Below are positions 1 through 10,382 of a stretch of 64,000 bases of DNA, in pieces. Every line of letters starts with the position of its first letter. Position 1 is the stretch's first letter. The stretch is from Pectinophora gossypiella (taxonomy: Eukaryota > Arthropoda > Insecta > Lepidoptera > Gelechiidae). The DNA lies in the NCBI RefSeq assembly GCF_024362695.1, contig NC_065424.1, forward strand, positions 1,896,786 to 1,960,785, read 5' to 3'. The position numbers and the translations under genes are program-made. The notes under the pieces were generated by a model. That model worked only from the letters and a program-made list of their open reading frames with translations, was not told the DNA's origin and did not search any database.

Positions 1-127
1 ATTAGCAGTCGTTAATAACCATCAATCAGCACTGGGCCCGCGTGATAGTTTAAGGCCCGATCTCCCTATCCACAGGGAAGGCCCGTGCCCCAGCAGTGGG
101 GACGTTAATGGGCTGATGATGAATGAA
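1..127 (+). repeat. SINE-C, 3' part (cut by window edge)
   Basis: The sequence matches the last 125 bases of SINE-C, including CCCAGCAGTGGGGACGTTAA and a (TGA)n tail. The 5S-like head lies outside the window. Confidence 0.85.
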
Positions 128-303
128 TGATGATCTGTATTTTATCCCCTTTGTATCTGCCGTGATGACAGTCCCATTGTTGGTTTGTTGAGGGCAATTC
201 TTACAACATTTTCGATGAAGCAGATCTCGGATTAAGTTTGTTTAAATAGCTCTTTCGTGTTGCATGCCCCTACACTATTGGTGATCAGCCGATTAATACA
301 GTT

Positions 304-375
304 TGCTCAACAATTATAGACGGCGATACGGCTCACCATCTATCACGTTGGTCTAACAGAAAGCTAACTTAATAT
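304..375 (+). repeat. Repeat family E, partial
   Basis: Family E is a dispersed unit of about 110 bases with the blocks TAGACGGCGATACGGCTCAC and CACGTTGGTCTAACAGAAAG. It occurs about ten times here on both strands. It carries a short CTCACC/GGTGAG inverted repeat. The class is unknown. Confidence 0.75.
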
Positions 376-445
376 TATAAGGTTAAAACTCCGGTACTGG
401 ACTTGCACCAATGGGTTATTTCATTTACAGTGCAGTGTTAGTTAG

Positions 446-560
446 TTCGACCATTATAGACGGCGATACGGCTCACCACCTATCATGTTGGTGTAACAGA
501 AAGTTCAATGAGGTGCGGGTACTTAGTTCATCTTGCGATGGATGTATCTCTGATATAGTC
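446..560 (+). repeat. Repeat family E, near-complete
   Basis: Second family E copy, 75 bases after the first and in the same orientation. It extends through the GGTACTTAGTTCATCTTGCG block that ends most copies. Confidence 0.8.
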
Positions 561-621
561 ATCCTGTTGGCTAAACTAATCTAATTTGTCATTGGGTATT
601 TACCTGGGTCAAAGATGATGA

Positions 622-686
622 TGAATTCAAACCTGCGACCTTAAAGTGAGAGGCAAGCGTTCTACCAACTGGGTTACCACGGGTCT
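622..686 (-). repeat. SINE-D tRNA-like head fragment
   Basis: Read on the minus strand this is a tRNA-like head with box A (GGTAACCCAGTTGG) and a degenerate box B (GGTTTGAAT). Only the head is left. Confidence 0.7.
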
Positions 687-689
687 CGG

Positions 690-1835
690 ATAATTATTTA
701 TAAAATATTAATTTAAATAATGATAATCGTGTGGGCACCATGAGGCCTATTGTCTTAAATGTACTGAGAGAACTCGCAGCTCCCCTGGGGAGCAGCAGCT
801 CCCCATTTGTCCGGCCAAGAAGATCCAAACAAACAGAATTGTTCAGCAGTTACATCGCCAAACACATTAAACCATTCTTTTTACATTTCTGCAGTCGGGT
901 AAAAACAGAAAAGCACTTGTTCTTATTAGAATTGTTGTAGCCAACAAAGGGAAACCGTATGCATGAATGAAGTGACGTTTGCAGCAGAAATTCTCTTATA
1001 AATAGTCGTAACGAATGACATACCAAATATTGATGCAATATTCTGTAGTCGACTCAATTGAATTATGGCGTTGACAGCGAGTCCCTGAACGGCGATTCCC
1101 GCTACGGCGTGTCTCTACGGCGAGTGGCATAACATCGCGCCTGTCATTTGCTTGTACAGTTCAAAACACAATTTTAATCACGCTACATACAATATTTTTT
1201 GCACTGAAATAATTTCATTTTTGGTACATATTCATTTCATAATATTTTTGGAAAATAAATCGAACGCGCCGTAAGGACACGTATACTTCCATGGTTAAGG
1301 CAAAATGCTTTTCGTATCGTTAACGCCATAGAGTAGACAATGTTATGTGATTGACATAAGCTAATGCGTCTTTTAACTTCTATGAAGAATCATCAGTGAA
1401 GTATTCAACAATCCTGCAACTTACCACCACATCGGAACATATTATGGCTGAGATGAAAAAGCGGTGCAAGAAAGTAAAAAGAAAAATACATACTTAATGA
1501 AAAAAAAGTAAAGTGAAGTATTCGTTAAGTTTTATACGAAGAGCGTTTTTGGCTCGACTTCGCCATGTGAGCAGTTCGATCAAATAATTGTCCATTTATC
1601 CTGGCACGTCCCACCGTGTCTTCCGTCTGATATCCTGAAGGAAATGCGAATACATGTATCGAATACGACACGTATAAGCACGTGTCGGTTAAAATATTAG
1701 GATTGTTGGCACGAGGCGCTCTATAAGTGCTTCTGGGATTACGTGCTGATTTCTGACAGATTTCTAACCCGCCGAGACCTTAAGCCTGGAGGTGATTTTA
1801 TATCACGAATGTATTTTAGTGTCATACAAAAGCAT
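690..1835. other. No gene seen
   Basis: AT-rich sequence without a supportable exon. Near 805-825 there is a short match to the LINE-T tail (CTCCCCATTTGTCCGGCCAA). Confidence 0.5.
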
Positions 1836-2248
1836 TAACCCGGCCCCAAGGGCGGAAAGAGTCATCTTCTCTGTCCTCTACTGGTGCAATTCCTGTTCGG
1901 CGCATCCTTGCCGCGGGGGTGGGCGCCTCTTATTTCAGTAGGCCGGAGTGAGTTAGGGACTCAGACCTACGGGGTATAACGTAGAATCCTTGCCCAGGGA
2001 TCTCAACGGTTGCAGAGGCGGAGATATAAGCCATCGGTACGGCAATGCAGGACGGAAGGGGAAAGTCAGTACTATTCAAAGGCGGAGGACAAGAATCCTA
2101 GTACGGAAATAGACTACTCTGGGCGTCATCCCACTCGCGTCAGACAGAGTACTGCGGGGCAGAAGGCAAGAGGAAAACCACTGCCCTATTTTTCCCTAAA
2201 AAAGTAGCACGGAGAAGCGGACAAGAGCGTGGCTCTTAAAATAATGAT
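1836..2248 (+). repeat. Repeat family G, long copy
   Basis: Non-autonomous retroposon-like unit. It contains GGCGGAGGACAAGAATCCTA, a CGTCAGACAGAGTACTGCGG block and the tail GACAAGAGCGTGGCTCTTAA followed by (ATG)n-like sequence. The tail is the same as that of the RTE-like LINE-R copies in this window. Confidence 0.75.
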
Positions 2249-2274
2249 ACTGATGATGTAGAAATCAATACAAC

Positions 2275-2395
2275 ATTGATCCTGGTGTCAGGGTTATTAT
2301 TGAGCCGCCAAAGGCCCCTGACGTGACTCATATAACCTAACCAAACTAGGGATCACACAGTTATGGTTTGTCCTCACCGGGATTCAAACACTGAT
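2275..2395 (-). repeat. SINE-A, decayed, internal deletion
   Basis: Minus-strand SINE-A pieces: the CTGACACCAGG tail block and TTTGGCGGCTC are followed directly by the head-proximal GATCCCTAGTTTGG. The conserved core is deleted. Confidence 0.7.
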
Positions 2396-2607
2396 GTTTA
2401 AGAAACAAGCCAGTGATATACAGGACCATAGTGACCACATACTCGTAGAACATACCATTAATTTATGACCTTTTGTGTTTGTCAATTTTATGACCGATTT
2501 CAATTATAACTCAGTGTGTTATGATGATAAGTATTAATAAGCCGCACTTATGAGACTTTCTAAGTTTTTCTTTTCATCAGTTGCCAATCATAAAATGAAG
2601 TGTTACG

Positions 2608-2752
2608 TACAGTCATGAGCAATATAATGTACCCTTTAGGACTCTGTCGCACTAATATATTTGACATTTAGTGAGACTTATAGTTCAATTTGTCAAAAAA
2701 GTTAATGTGACATGGTACCAAAGTGTATACATATTAATGCTCGTGACCGTAC
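2608..2752 (+). mobile_element. MITE family P
   Basis: An element of about 145 bases with imperfect terminal inverted repeats: TACAGTCATGAGCAATATAA at the left, and TACGGTCACGAGCATTAATA as the reverse complement of the right end. Flanking TA fits a mariner-like insertion. A near-identical copy lies at 31107. Confidence 0.7.
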
Positions 2753-2759
2753 TAAGACT

Positions 2760-3390
2760 AAGTCGGCAGACCGCACAGTCCAATTTCCATCACGACGAAG
2801 CCTCTAAAACTTTAAGCGCTGGCGTCTCTGCATTGCGAGCGAGTAATTTAAAAGTTAATAAAAGACCTCATTATACCTCGCCGCTAATTGCACTCGGCAA
2901 GTTCTACCTCGGTCCTAGGCGGTTTTTCAACAGACAATCATACACATGTCACGTTTTATCAGGTGGTCAAAGCCACAAGTCATATTCGCCAGCAGAAAAA
3001 TTGAAACAATAACTCTTCATCAAATCAGAAATCAAAATCATTTATAAACGTAATTATCATCGATAAACTTGATGAAGATCAATGTAACATTTTTGAATTT
3101 ACGTCATTTCGCAAATGTGTTTTGGCTGAGGAGAAGAAATGACAAGAAACTGCAACAGCAACACAGCTTTTAAATCAATGAGGGTATACATATATTACAA
3201 GTTATTTAATAACTGGAGGAACATATTTAATACCAGACATAAAGTAACATATTATATAAACATTTTTTTTATAATGACCAAGTATGTTGGCTCGACTATG
3301 CCTGATGGTAAGCATAGAGAAGCCCTAATTGCAGTAGCAGTCGATAAGCAATGCAATGAGTCCATTTGGAATCAGTTACGACTTCTTTTG
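2760..3390. other. No gene seen
   Basis: There are open frames of about 100 codons here, but their composition is random-looking and no domain or splice structure was recognised. Confidence 0.45.
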
Positions 3391-3394
3391 CTTC

Positions 3395-3694
3395 ATCATC
3401 CCCTTAGCATTGTCCCGTTTTTTCACAGGGTCCGTTATACCTAACTTGAAGATTTCACAGGACCTGCTTTCCAACCAGCCTAATACACATAAAGTCGCAT
3501 ACACCCGAAAATGCATTTCTTGGAAATGTGGGTTTCCTCACGATGTTTTCGTTCACCGCTGAGCATGTGATAATCATTTATGATCCAAACATGAATTCGA
3601 AAACCAATTCGACTTACATTGGTTTAGGCCTGTGATTCGAACCTGCGACTTCAAAGTGAGAGGCAAGCGTTCTACCAACTGGGCTACCACGGCT
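3395..3694 (-). repeat. SINE-D
   Basis: tRNA-headed SINE on the minus strand. The head has a box A (GTAGCCCAGTTGG) and a box B (GGTTCGAATC). The central block contains GGAAACCCACATTTCC, and the 3' end resembles AACGGGACAATGCTAAGGGG. Confidence 0.85.
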
Positions 3695-3744
3695 CTTGAC
3701 TACCATATTGCTTACAAAAACATTACCTACATAAACTCGGGGAA

Positions 3745-3975
3745 ACCGTTACTCGGGGTAGCAGTAACTGTCAGTACTAGTCAGAGGCGGAGGACAGGAG
3801 TCCTAGTATGGCTTTGTAATAAACTACTCTGGGCGCCATCCCACTTGCGTCAGACAGAGTTCTGCGGGGCAGAAGGCAAGAAGGAAACTACTGCCCTATT
3901 TATCCCTAAAAAAGTAGCATGGAAAATGCTGCACCGACAAGAGCGTGGCTCCTAAATTGATGATGATGATGAAAC
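3745..3975 (+). repeat. Repeat family G
   Basis: Copy with GGCGGAGGACAGGAGTCCTA, the CGTCAGACAGAGTTCTGCGG block and the LINE-like tail ending in TTGATGATGATGATG. Confidence 0.8.
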
Positions 3976-3977
3976 TC

Positions 3978-4066
3978 GGGGTAAGCAGACGAAAAATTCC
4001 ACTTCAAATTAACTCAGAATCATGAGCTGAATCACCCTTCAGTATTCGGCACGGTGTCCCTAATAC
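3978..4066 (-). mobile_element. MITE family F, one end
   Basis: One diverged arm of the F inverted-repeat family: AAAATTCCACTT and GAATCATGAGCTGAATCA, ending near GTGTCCCTAATACCC. Confidence 0.6.
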
Positions 4067-4270
4067 CCAGCCTACACTAGATTAGTTAAACTTTCAAGAT
4101 TTAACTGGTCCGTATTGGAACATAATTTAATCACATTATTCGCTAATAGAATGTCAGCGGCACTCCGATCAGGCGTGGTGCATATTAAATATCACCAAGA
4201 TTTCTTTGAAGCTTCAAGAATTTTTCGTTTTATGTTTTACTATATTTTCTTTACTACTTTACAAAAGAAA

Positions 4271-4562
4271 GGGTTACAAATGAGGAAGTGCTAGTAAGAG
4301 TTAGGGGAAAAGAGACAAATACTGAGAATTATTGAGGACAGACGAGGCAAGATGATTGGACACCTAATAAGACACGATGAATTTATTAAAAACATCATAG
4401 AGGGAAAGCTAGAAGGAAAGAGAGGAAGGGACCAAAAAGAGCTTACATGGAACAGATTAAAGAAAACGTTAAAGTCGTGTCTTATAGTCAAGGAATTGGC
4501 CTTTGATAGACTGGAATGGAAAATGCTACAACGACAAGAGCGTGTCTCTTAAATTGATGATG
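4271..4562 (+). pseudogene. RTE-like LINE (LINE-R), 3' end, frameshifted
   Basis: This is the C-terminus of a non-LTR retrotransposon endonuclease/reverse transcriptase protein. The frame reads VTNEEVLVRV, shifts by one base near 4301 (an extra G compared with the copy at 60357), then continues IIEDRRGKMIGHLIRHDEF to a stop before TTGATGATGATGA. It is 5' truncated and cannot make a working enzyme. The family assignment rests on the GHLIRHDEFIKNIIEGK motif and the copy at 60357. Confidence 0.8.
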
Positions 4563-4594
4563 ATGACTTTACTTTATCTACACGTTGTTTTCAG

Positions 4595-4700
4595 ACCGTT
4601 ACAGACGGCGACACGACAAAGATGGCAACCTATCACGTTGGTCTAACAGAAAGTTCGGTGTGGTGTGCGTACTAAGTTCATCTTGCGATGGATGTATCTC
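4595..4700 (+). repeat. Repeat family E
   Basis: Nearly full copy: CAGACGGCGACACGACAAAG, CACGTTGGTCTAACAGAAAG, then TTCATCTTGCGATGGATGTA. Confidence 0.75.
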
Positions 4701-5021
4701 GCTTATGTATGTTTTCTGTGCACGAAACCCATTGTGATTTTTACATAACATTTACAGTTATTTCATACCCACTGTTGGAAGTAAGCCCTTATAGATAAAC
4801 AGAAATAGTAGGCAGTAGACTCCAACACGCCTCTTCATTGCAGTGGTCATTCAAAATTTACCTTTGGATATTATGAAACCTTAATTAAACAGAAACTGTA
4901 AAAAAGGTTACTACAACTTTAATGACTACTTAGATAGGAATGAAGATAGAGATAGGAATACTTGGGAATAACCGTCTGCAAAAAATATTAGGCAGTCAAA
5001 TTACTGAAATTATATTACTAT

Positions 5022-5130
5022 GTCTAGGGCTCTGTGCCGAGGTTTTTGCTTATTTTCCTCGGCTATGCAAGTGGAAAAGCTGCAGTAATTGAATCGGATG
5101 AGACGTCCGGCTTTTTTCAAGTACTTATTA
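5022..5130 (+). repeat. Repeat family I, 5' part
   Basis: Family I begins TCTAGGGC(T/C)CTGTGCCGAGG, contains AGCTGCAGTA and GGATGAGACGT, and in full copies ends TGAATAAAGATATTTTTGAA. Its AATAAA plus A/T-rich tail suggests a retroposon 3' end. Here the second half is missing. Confidence 0.65.
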
Positions 5131-5134
5131 CGTA

Positions 5135-5235
5135 TATAAGCAAGAGAAGTGTGTCAGGATCGGAGCAAATGGAATTCTATAGTCTCTGCTTACCCCAGTG
5201 GGAAATAGGCGTGAGTTTATGTATGTATAACGTAT
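5135..5235 (+). repeat. Repeat family J, 3' end (RTE-like)
   Basis: The sequence GTGTCAGGATCGGAGCAAAT followed by TCTCTGCTTACCCCAGTGGG matches the C-terminal coding end of a LINE that is longer at 15241 (minus). It ends in a GTATG repeat. Confidence 0.7.
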
Positions 5236-5239
5236 ATAC

Positions 5240-6085
5240 AATTCAAAGTGTAACTTAGGTAGGTACCTATCTGCATATAGATTCTATCTATCGTTAATCT
5301 CTATTTAGGTTTAAAACGTAAGGTAAGTACATTAATATTAAAATTTGAACATATTTGAAATGTACGACTTAAAACTATTATTTTATTTGATATTTCTGAG
5401 TTTTTAGTTTCAACGGACCGAGCCAATTTTGAAGCATTAGGTAAATTGAACCAATCGACAATAAATTGTTTTGTTACCACATAAAGCAACACGCAACAAC
5501 CTCAAATTTTAATAGCTCCAGTGAAACAGTTCGAAATATGTATGACAAACTGACCAGAGGCTTCAATTGCCAAGTTGCAAATGATTTCGAATGCGAGCTT
5601 GGGTTTAAGTATGTATGTAATATGTATTTTAAACTTTTCCCTTTTTTTTTTTTCATTTCATTTCCGATGACTATGATCAATCAAATATAACTGTATCTAA
5701 AAAAGTATCCACCTTGTAATCCCATCCACAGAAAGCGGGTTATCAAAACGCAATAACTGAGTTAAAATAACAAAACGCAACGCATATGTGCCGCGAAAAT
5801 ATTTTTATTTGCTTTTATTCAGTGCAGGATGCATAGTGGAATATTTTGTTCAATGCAGGTGACAGATTTATCCGGGGCAAACTGCGGCACTGCGAGTAAA
5901 GATTTCAGCTGCTTATCATCCCGGGCATCTCATAAATATCGAATCTACATTATTAAATATCGGCCCCAACATTATTGACTTACCTGCTTTTAGGCTTTCG
6001 GTGGGGACCCGTCTAACAAAAAAACACTTTGTGAGACTGTCGCTAATTTGGTGTTAAAGATAGAATCTTGCGATCTTGGTAATTA
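5240..6085. other. No gene seen
   Basis: AT-rich, no recognisable repeat or exon. Overlapping opposite-strand frames at 5466-5690 look like chance. Confidence 0.45.
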
Positions 6086-6087
6086 GT

Positions 6088-6150
6088 TACCTACTCACAC
6101 TTCACCAAGCTTTCTGTTAGACCAACGTGTTAGTTGGTGAGCCGTTTCTT
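6088..6150 (-). repeat. Repeat family E, fragment
   Basis: Minus-strand core CTTTCTGTTAGACCAACGTG followed by GGTGAGCCGT. It is truncated on both sides. Confidence 0.65.
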
Positions 6151-6201
6151 CTATTCCCTTTTCATGCTCTTAGGGGGCGATAGGCGAGCAGAATCAGCTT
6201 T

Positions 6202-6330
6202 TATACAGGGTGTTAGTGAAATCGTAACGAAAACTTTGAGGGATGATTCAGACCATGACTCCGAGCTGATATACCTAAAGTGGAATTTTCCGTCGTAAAA
6301 TTATGGATCTAAAATTAATTAAAAAGAAAC
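6202..6330 (+). mobile_element. MITE family F, one arm
   Basis: Starts ACAGGGTGTTAGTGAAATCG and continues AAGTGGAATTTTCCGTCG. This is the left arm of the F element, whose full form is at 13751. Confidence 0.7.
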
Positions 6331-6354
6331 ACTTGCAATTTTGGTACTTCCTTT

Positions 6355-6430
6355 GCTAACTACCCACCAAGCTTTCTGTTAGACCAACGTGATAGGTGGT
6401 GAGCCGTATCGTTTAACGTTTCTCCTATTC
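6355..6430 (-). repeat. Repeat family E, fragment
   Basis: CTTTCTGTTAGACCAACGTG then GATAGGTGGTGAGCCGTATC. It shares the odd right flank TCTCCTATTCCCTT with the copy at 6088, so the two may have been duplicated together. Confidence 0.7.
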
Positions 6431-6431
6431 C

Positions 6432-6570
6432 CTTCTCATGGTTACTACTTACTGATGTAAGTAAGTAGTCGTTACGTGAGCCATGTCAGGGGCCTTTGGC
6501 GGCTCAATACCCTGACACCAGGGTTGAAGAGGTTGGTACTCCACCTCACAACCTACAGGACAGAAGACCA
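6432..6570 (+). repeat. SINE-A, 3' half
   Basis: Begins at TTACTACTTACTGATGTAAG and runs through TTTGGCGGCTCAAT and the CTGACACCAGGGTTGA block. Head and core are missing. Confidence 0.8.
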
Positions 6571-6818
6571 TATCAGGCGTCAAAAAGCCCTCCAGAAAGC
6601 GAGCCCCGCCCGAACGTAACCACGCGCGCGTCTCGTGTTATGTTATGATAGTTGTTTCATACGTTACCTCATCATCAAAAGCGTCGGGGTCAGCCATGTC
6701 TCAGCCTCTGCTTCACGCCACGTCCACTGCCACCACACACTAGGGCATCACGCACTCATACCATCACCAAGCTGCAACAATACATTATCTCATGAAAAAT
6801 ACACTCAGAACGCCCTTG

Positions 6819-7107
6819 TCCCGTGGTTGAGCGTTAGGCTCACGATCCGGAGGTCCCGGGTTCGGATCCCGGTGGGGACATATCACAAAAATCACTTTGT
6901 AACCCCTACTTTGGTTAGGACATTACAGGCTGATCACCTGATTGTACGAAAGTAAGCCGTAGGTCCCGGTTACTACTTACCGATGTAAGTACGTAGTCGT
7001 TACATGAGTCATGTCAGGGGCCTTTGGCGGCTCAATAGTAACCCTGACACCAGGGTTGATGAGGTTGGTAATCCACCTCACATCACAACCCACACGATAG
7101 AAGAAGT
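6819..7107 (+). repeat. SINE-A, near full length
   Basis: tRNA-like head with box A (CGTGGTTGAGCG) and box B (GGTTCGGATCC), then ATCACTTTGTAACCC, the TTACTACTTAC region and the CTGACACCAGGGTTGATGAG tail. Part of the conserved core has been deleted near 6955. Confidence 0.85.
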
Positions 7108-7176
7108 GCAGGGAGCGCTGCAATCCCTTTTGTTATTGTTATCGAACTCTGTATTACCTGTGTTCCTTCACTACAT

Positions 7177-7432
7177 AGTCTAAAACAAAGTCGCTTTTTC
7201 TGTCCCTATATCCCTATGTACGCTTAAATCTTTAAAACTACGCAACGGATTTTAATGCGGTTTTTTTTAATAGATAGAGTGATTCAAGAGGAAGGTTTAT
7301 ATGTATAACATCACCCATTAAATAGTGGAGAAATACTGTTATTTTTGAGGTGTTTAATGTGATGTCGTAAATAATTTCATTTTTTCCTCAGCATATATTG
7401 CACCTGAGCGAAGCCGGGGCGGGTCGCTAGTA
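7177..7432 (+). mobile_element. Possible non-autonomous Helitron (family K)
   Basis: This unit of about 255 bases is repeated nearly identically at 41108. Both start TCACTACATAGT and end in CTAG followed by T. The GC-rich end (GCGAAGCCGGGGCGGGTCGC) can form a short terminal hairpin. TC...CTAG ends, a 3' hairpin and no TSD are Helitron features. The base before the left end is not A in this copy, so the call is tentative. Confidence 0.5.
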
Positions 7433-7570
7433 AACGATTATTATTATTCAAATGGTCTTACAACACAGCAAAGTCTGAAAAGATTTATTATTCTCACCCC
7501 ACCCACAACAATACCTTGACAACGTGTATAAATCAAAAAATAAAGGGTAAACTTTGTGCCGCCAAGGTAC

Positions 7571-7692
7571 GTACATGGTACCATGTCACATTAACTTTTT
7601 TGACAAATTGAACTGTAAGTCTCACTAAATGTCAAATATGTTAGTGCGACAGAGTCCTAAAGTGGGTACATTATATTGCTCATGACTGTACA
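7571..7692 (-). mobile_element. MITE family P, truncated
   Basis: Minus copy: GGTACCATGTCACATTAACT through GTTAGTGCGACAGAGTCC to the CTCATGACTGTA terminus. One terminal repeat is missing. Confidence 0.75.
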
Positions 7693-7704
7693 AGTGACTA
7701 CGAC

Positions 7705-8353
7705 CAGTGATGTTCCCGGCAATGTTTCACTTTTGGCACGTTCCTGGCAGTAAAAAGCCGCAAAAGTTATGTAAAAAGAGCTTTATTACCGAACCTTAAG
7801 CAAGTAATACCATAGTACAGTGAAGAACAATAAGGGATATTCCAGTTGAAGTTTATTGAAAATCACAAAGATGGCGTTGTTGAGTTTAGAATGCTGACAG
7901 AGTGCGCGGAAATAAAAAGAAAAACTAAACGATTATCACTTTTACTAATACAAAGGAAAGTACTAAATTAATATAAAGGAAAATACATACATAAAAACGA
8001 AAATGAAAATAACTTCAAAATCAACGACCCTTCTTAGAAAGCTAAAAATGAAGAAGAATAAAATATAGAAATTCTTCGTGCGTCGTTTACACTGTACGGC
8101 TAGCGGACCAAAGTAAAAAAAGACTATGAAATGTTGATATTCTCGTTAGCCATAAAGTATTTGTTTTTTATGGACTTTGAACAGTACAACTTCCTAAACT
8201 GAACAACGCCATCCATGTGATTTTTAAAGAACTTAAACTGGAAAGTGCCTCATTTGAAAAAAAAGCAGCCAGAGAGAGAGAGAGACTCCTTTAGAGTTTT
8301 TACAACGAGAACATTCCCACTTTGGGAACATTCCAGGGAACGGCACATCACTG
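7705..8353. mobile_element. hAT-like non-autonomous DNA transposon
   Basis: The left end CAGTGATGTTCCC and right end GGCACATCACTG form CAGTGATG-type inverted termini. They are flanked by 8-base direct repeats ACTACGAC and TTTACGAC (two differences), the TSD size of hAT elements. Inside, GATGGCGTTGTTGAGTTT at 7870 and its near-complement at 8196-8213 form a second inverted repeat, possibly a nested MITE. No transposase frame is seen. Confidence 0.65.
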
Positions 8354-8700
8354 TTTACGACATACACTTACTTCGCTGAGAGAAATTAATTTGGGTTTAC
8401 ATGGCTTTGGAATTAGGCAAGTTTAATTAAAAACGCTTAAAAGCTTAATTCCTTTATACTGACGTGGTAACAGTACAGAGTAGTGCCTTGGTAAATTATG
8501 TCAGATTCAAAAATATATTCATTCGGTATTTTTACATAACGAATGTCTCATGCGCGTAAAACTACTGCAATGCAAACTATTTAATATTCCGAGAATTACC
8601 ATTAAGTTAAAACCATTTCTGGCAAAAAATAAAAAGCCAACTACGACAATAGTTTTAAAAAGAAATTAAGTTTAAAAAGAGAATACCGCAGAGAATACGA

Positions 8701-8946
8701 ATGTCATCTCCAAGGCTCTTCTTGACAACAAAGCACAGGAATTACTACGAACAGCCATTTAAAAATAAATTGTACAGAAAACCTTGTAAAGTTCATTTTC
8801 CATTAGTTGCGAAGACATTTGTTGAAAGAAGAGTTTCAGAAATTAAAATAGAAGTTATGCTGTTTGAAGAACAATTGGATGTAAAATTGCCGGAAGAAAC
8901 GTCAGCTCGTAATACTGGCCAGAACACGTGTTTAATTAAATTTTAA
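8701..8946 (+). CDS. Hypothetical 81-residue ORF, doubtful
   Basis: Open frame from MSSPRLFLTTKHRNYYEQ to a TAA stop, basic and Lys-rich, with a possible AATAAA about 55 bases downstream near 9000. It matches no family I recognise. It stands in repeat-free AT-rich sequence between a hAT-like element and a LINE tail. It could be a terminal exon, a small orphan gene or chance. Confidence 0.2.
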   Translation: MSSPRLFLTTKHRNYYEQPFKNKLYRKPCKVHFPLVAKTFVERRVSEIKIEVMLFEEQLDVKLPEETSARNTGQNTCLIKF

Positions 8947-9149
8947 ATTTGAATTTCGAACGTTAATATTACAAATTATAACATACTCGCTGTAAAATGA
9001 ATAAATAAATTAAATTTTTTGCCAGTAACATTTAATTTTAATTTCTTATATTGGTAAATATTTCATATTTTTATAATAAATAGCATAACATAATAATGAA
9101 CTTGCGATTCGCGAGGTGCTTCGATTTTTTTGACGGAGCAGTGTTTAAT

Positions 9150-9265
9150 CGTGTAGAGATTGCTACTTAGCAATAAGGCCGCCTATTTTACTCATTCTAT
9201 TTCTCTTTTGTTTTGTATTTTATATTTTCCTGTTTGTGCGATAAAGTATTTGTTATGTTATGTGA
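9150..9265 (+). repeat. LINE-L 3' end
   Basis: Truncated LINE 3' UTR. GATTGCTACTTAGCAATAAG and GCCGCCTAT are followed by TTTCTCTTTTGTTTTGTATT, then GTGCGATAAAGTATTTG and TTATG repeats. A closely similar copy lies at 47665. Confidence 0.7.
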
Positions 9266-9619
9266 CTATTAGTATTTTCGTCGACTGACACTCCTGGTGG
9301 ATTATGTGAGGATTATAAGCTGCAACTTTCCCAACAGGTGTGAGGTTAGTCTGTGACTTATAAGCTTCGTTATTTTGTAGAGCTATGTAAGTGTTTCGTT
9401 CATATATTATATTATTACCTAGTATTCCCGTCAAATGAAACTAACTCGCGCGAAGTTATTGTTACCCTAAGGCAACAGAGCCGTAATAATCTTTGCAAAT
9501 TAAATGCAAACACAAAATAAACTGCCTAGGCACTCTATTCGACGGGCACTAGACACGCTTGCGGGAATTAACTCCTACATACGTTATAACATAACATAAG
9601 CTAACGATTATATTCCAAT

Positions 9620-9760
9620 TGGGGTAGTCAGAGGAACATCCATTGCAAGATGAACTAAGTACCCACACCTCACCGAGCTTTCTGTTAGACCAACGTGATA
9701 GGTGGTGAGCCGCATAGCCGTCTATAATGGCCGAGTCAACTGTGTTAGTGAAGTCATTGC
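9620..9760 (-). repeat. Repeat family E, complete
   Basis: Full-length minus copy from ACATCCATTGCAAGATGAAC through CTTTCTGTTAGACCAACGTG to TATAATGGCCGAGTCAACTG. This is the clearest view of the unit's outer parts. Confidence 0.75.
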
Positions 9761-9764
9761 TACA

Positions 9765-10380
9765 AATTCGCATAGGTCTTCGGATATTAGTTGGAACTTT
9801 GTAGCACCAACTAAACTTTTTATCATAAGTCACAACTAAATCCAGACTTTATGACCTACAAATGACCTATCCAGAGAACATAACTCTCGGGGACACGGCC
9901 GATGAAGTGCAGGGAACACTGAGAGAACTTCTGCTCCGTCATTACACCCTGGTACTTTGACACAAACTTATAAAATATACGCTTGGTCTTTTGATTGCAG
10001 ACAGCTCTGGTTCTTCCTGATCATCAATGAATAATTAATTAGAATTTAAACTTGGTAATAAGTAGGGACTTATGAAGTTATCGTAATAATATCTCTTTCT
10101 ACAAGACATCCCCCCCCCCCCCTGACATGCCATCTGGGCGTGCTCACTCCATCTTAGGCCTCGTAAATGCCTTCGGGTAAGTCTAGGGCCAAGAGCAAAC
10201 CCATCAATGGTAAAAAGCCCCCTCAAACAAACTTGCTTGACGGGAAGTATCATTTGGGAGACTAAAACAATCTTGATTTGATTCATGTGTTTCGAGTGTA
10301 TAGTAAATCAATGTCCATTATGCCATAATAATATAGTATAAATAGGAATGAATAAAGAGATAGTACACTTACGAAAAAGA
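9765..10380. other. No gene; C13 tract at 10110
   Basis: No exon is seen. A run of 13 C lies at 10110-10122. The rest is non-repetitive as far as can be told. Confidence 0.5.
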
Positions 10381-10382
10381 TT

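Noticed and set aside
3139..3444. 101-residue plus ORF
   Set aside because: Random composition, ends inside a SINE-D, no recognisable domain.
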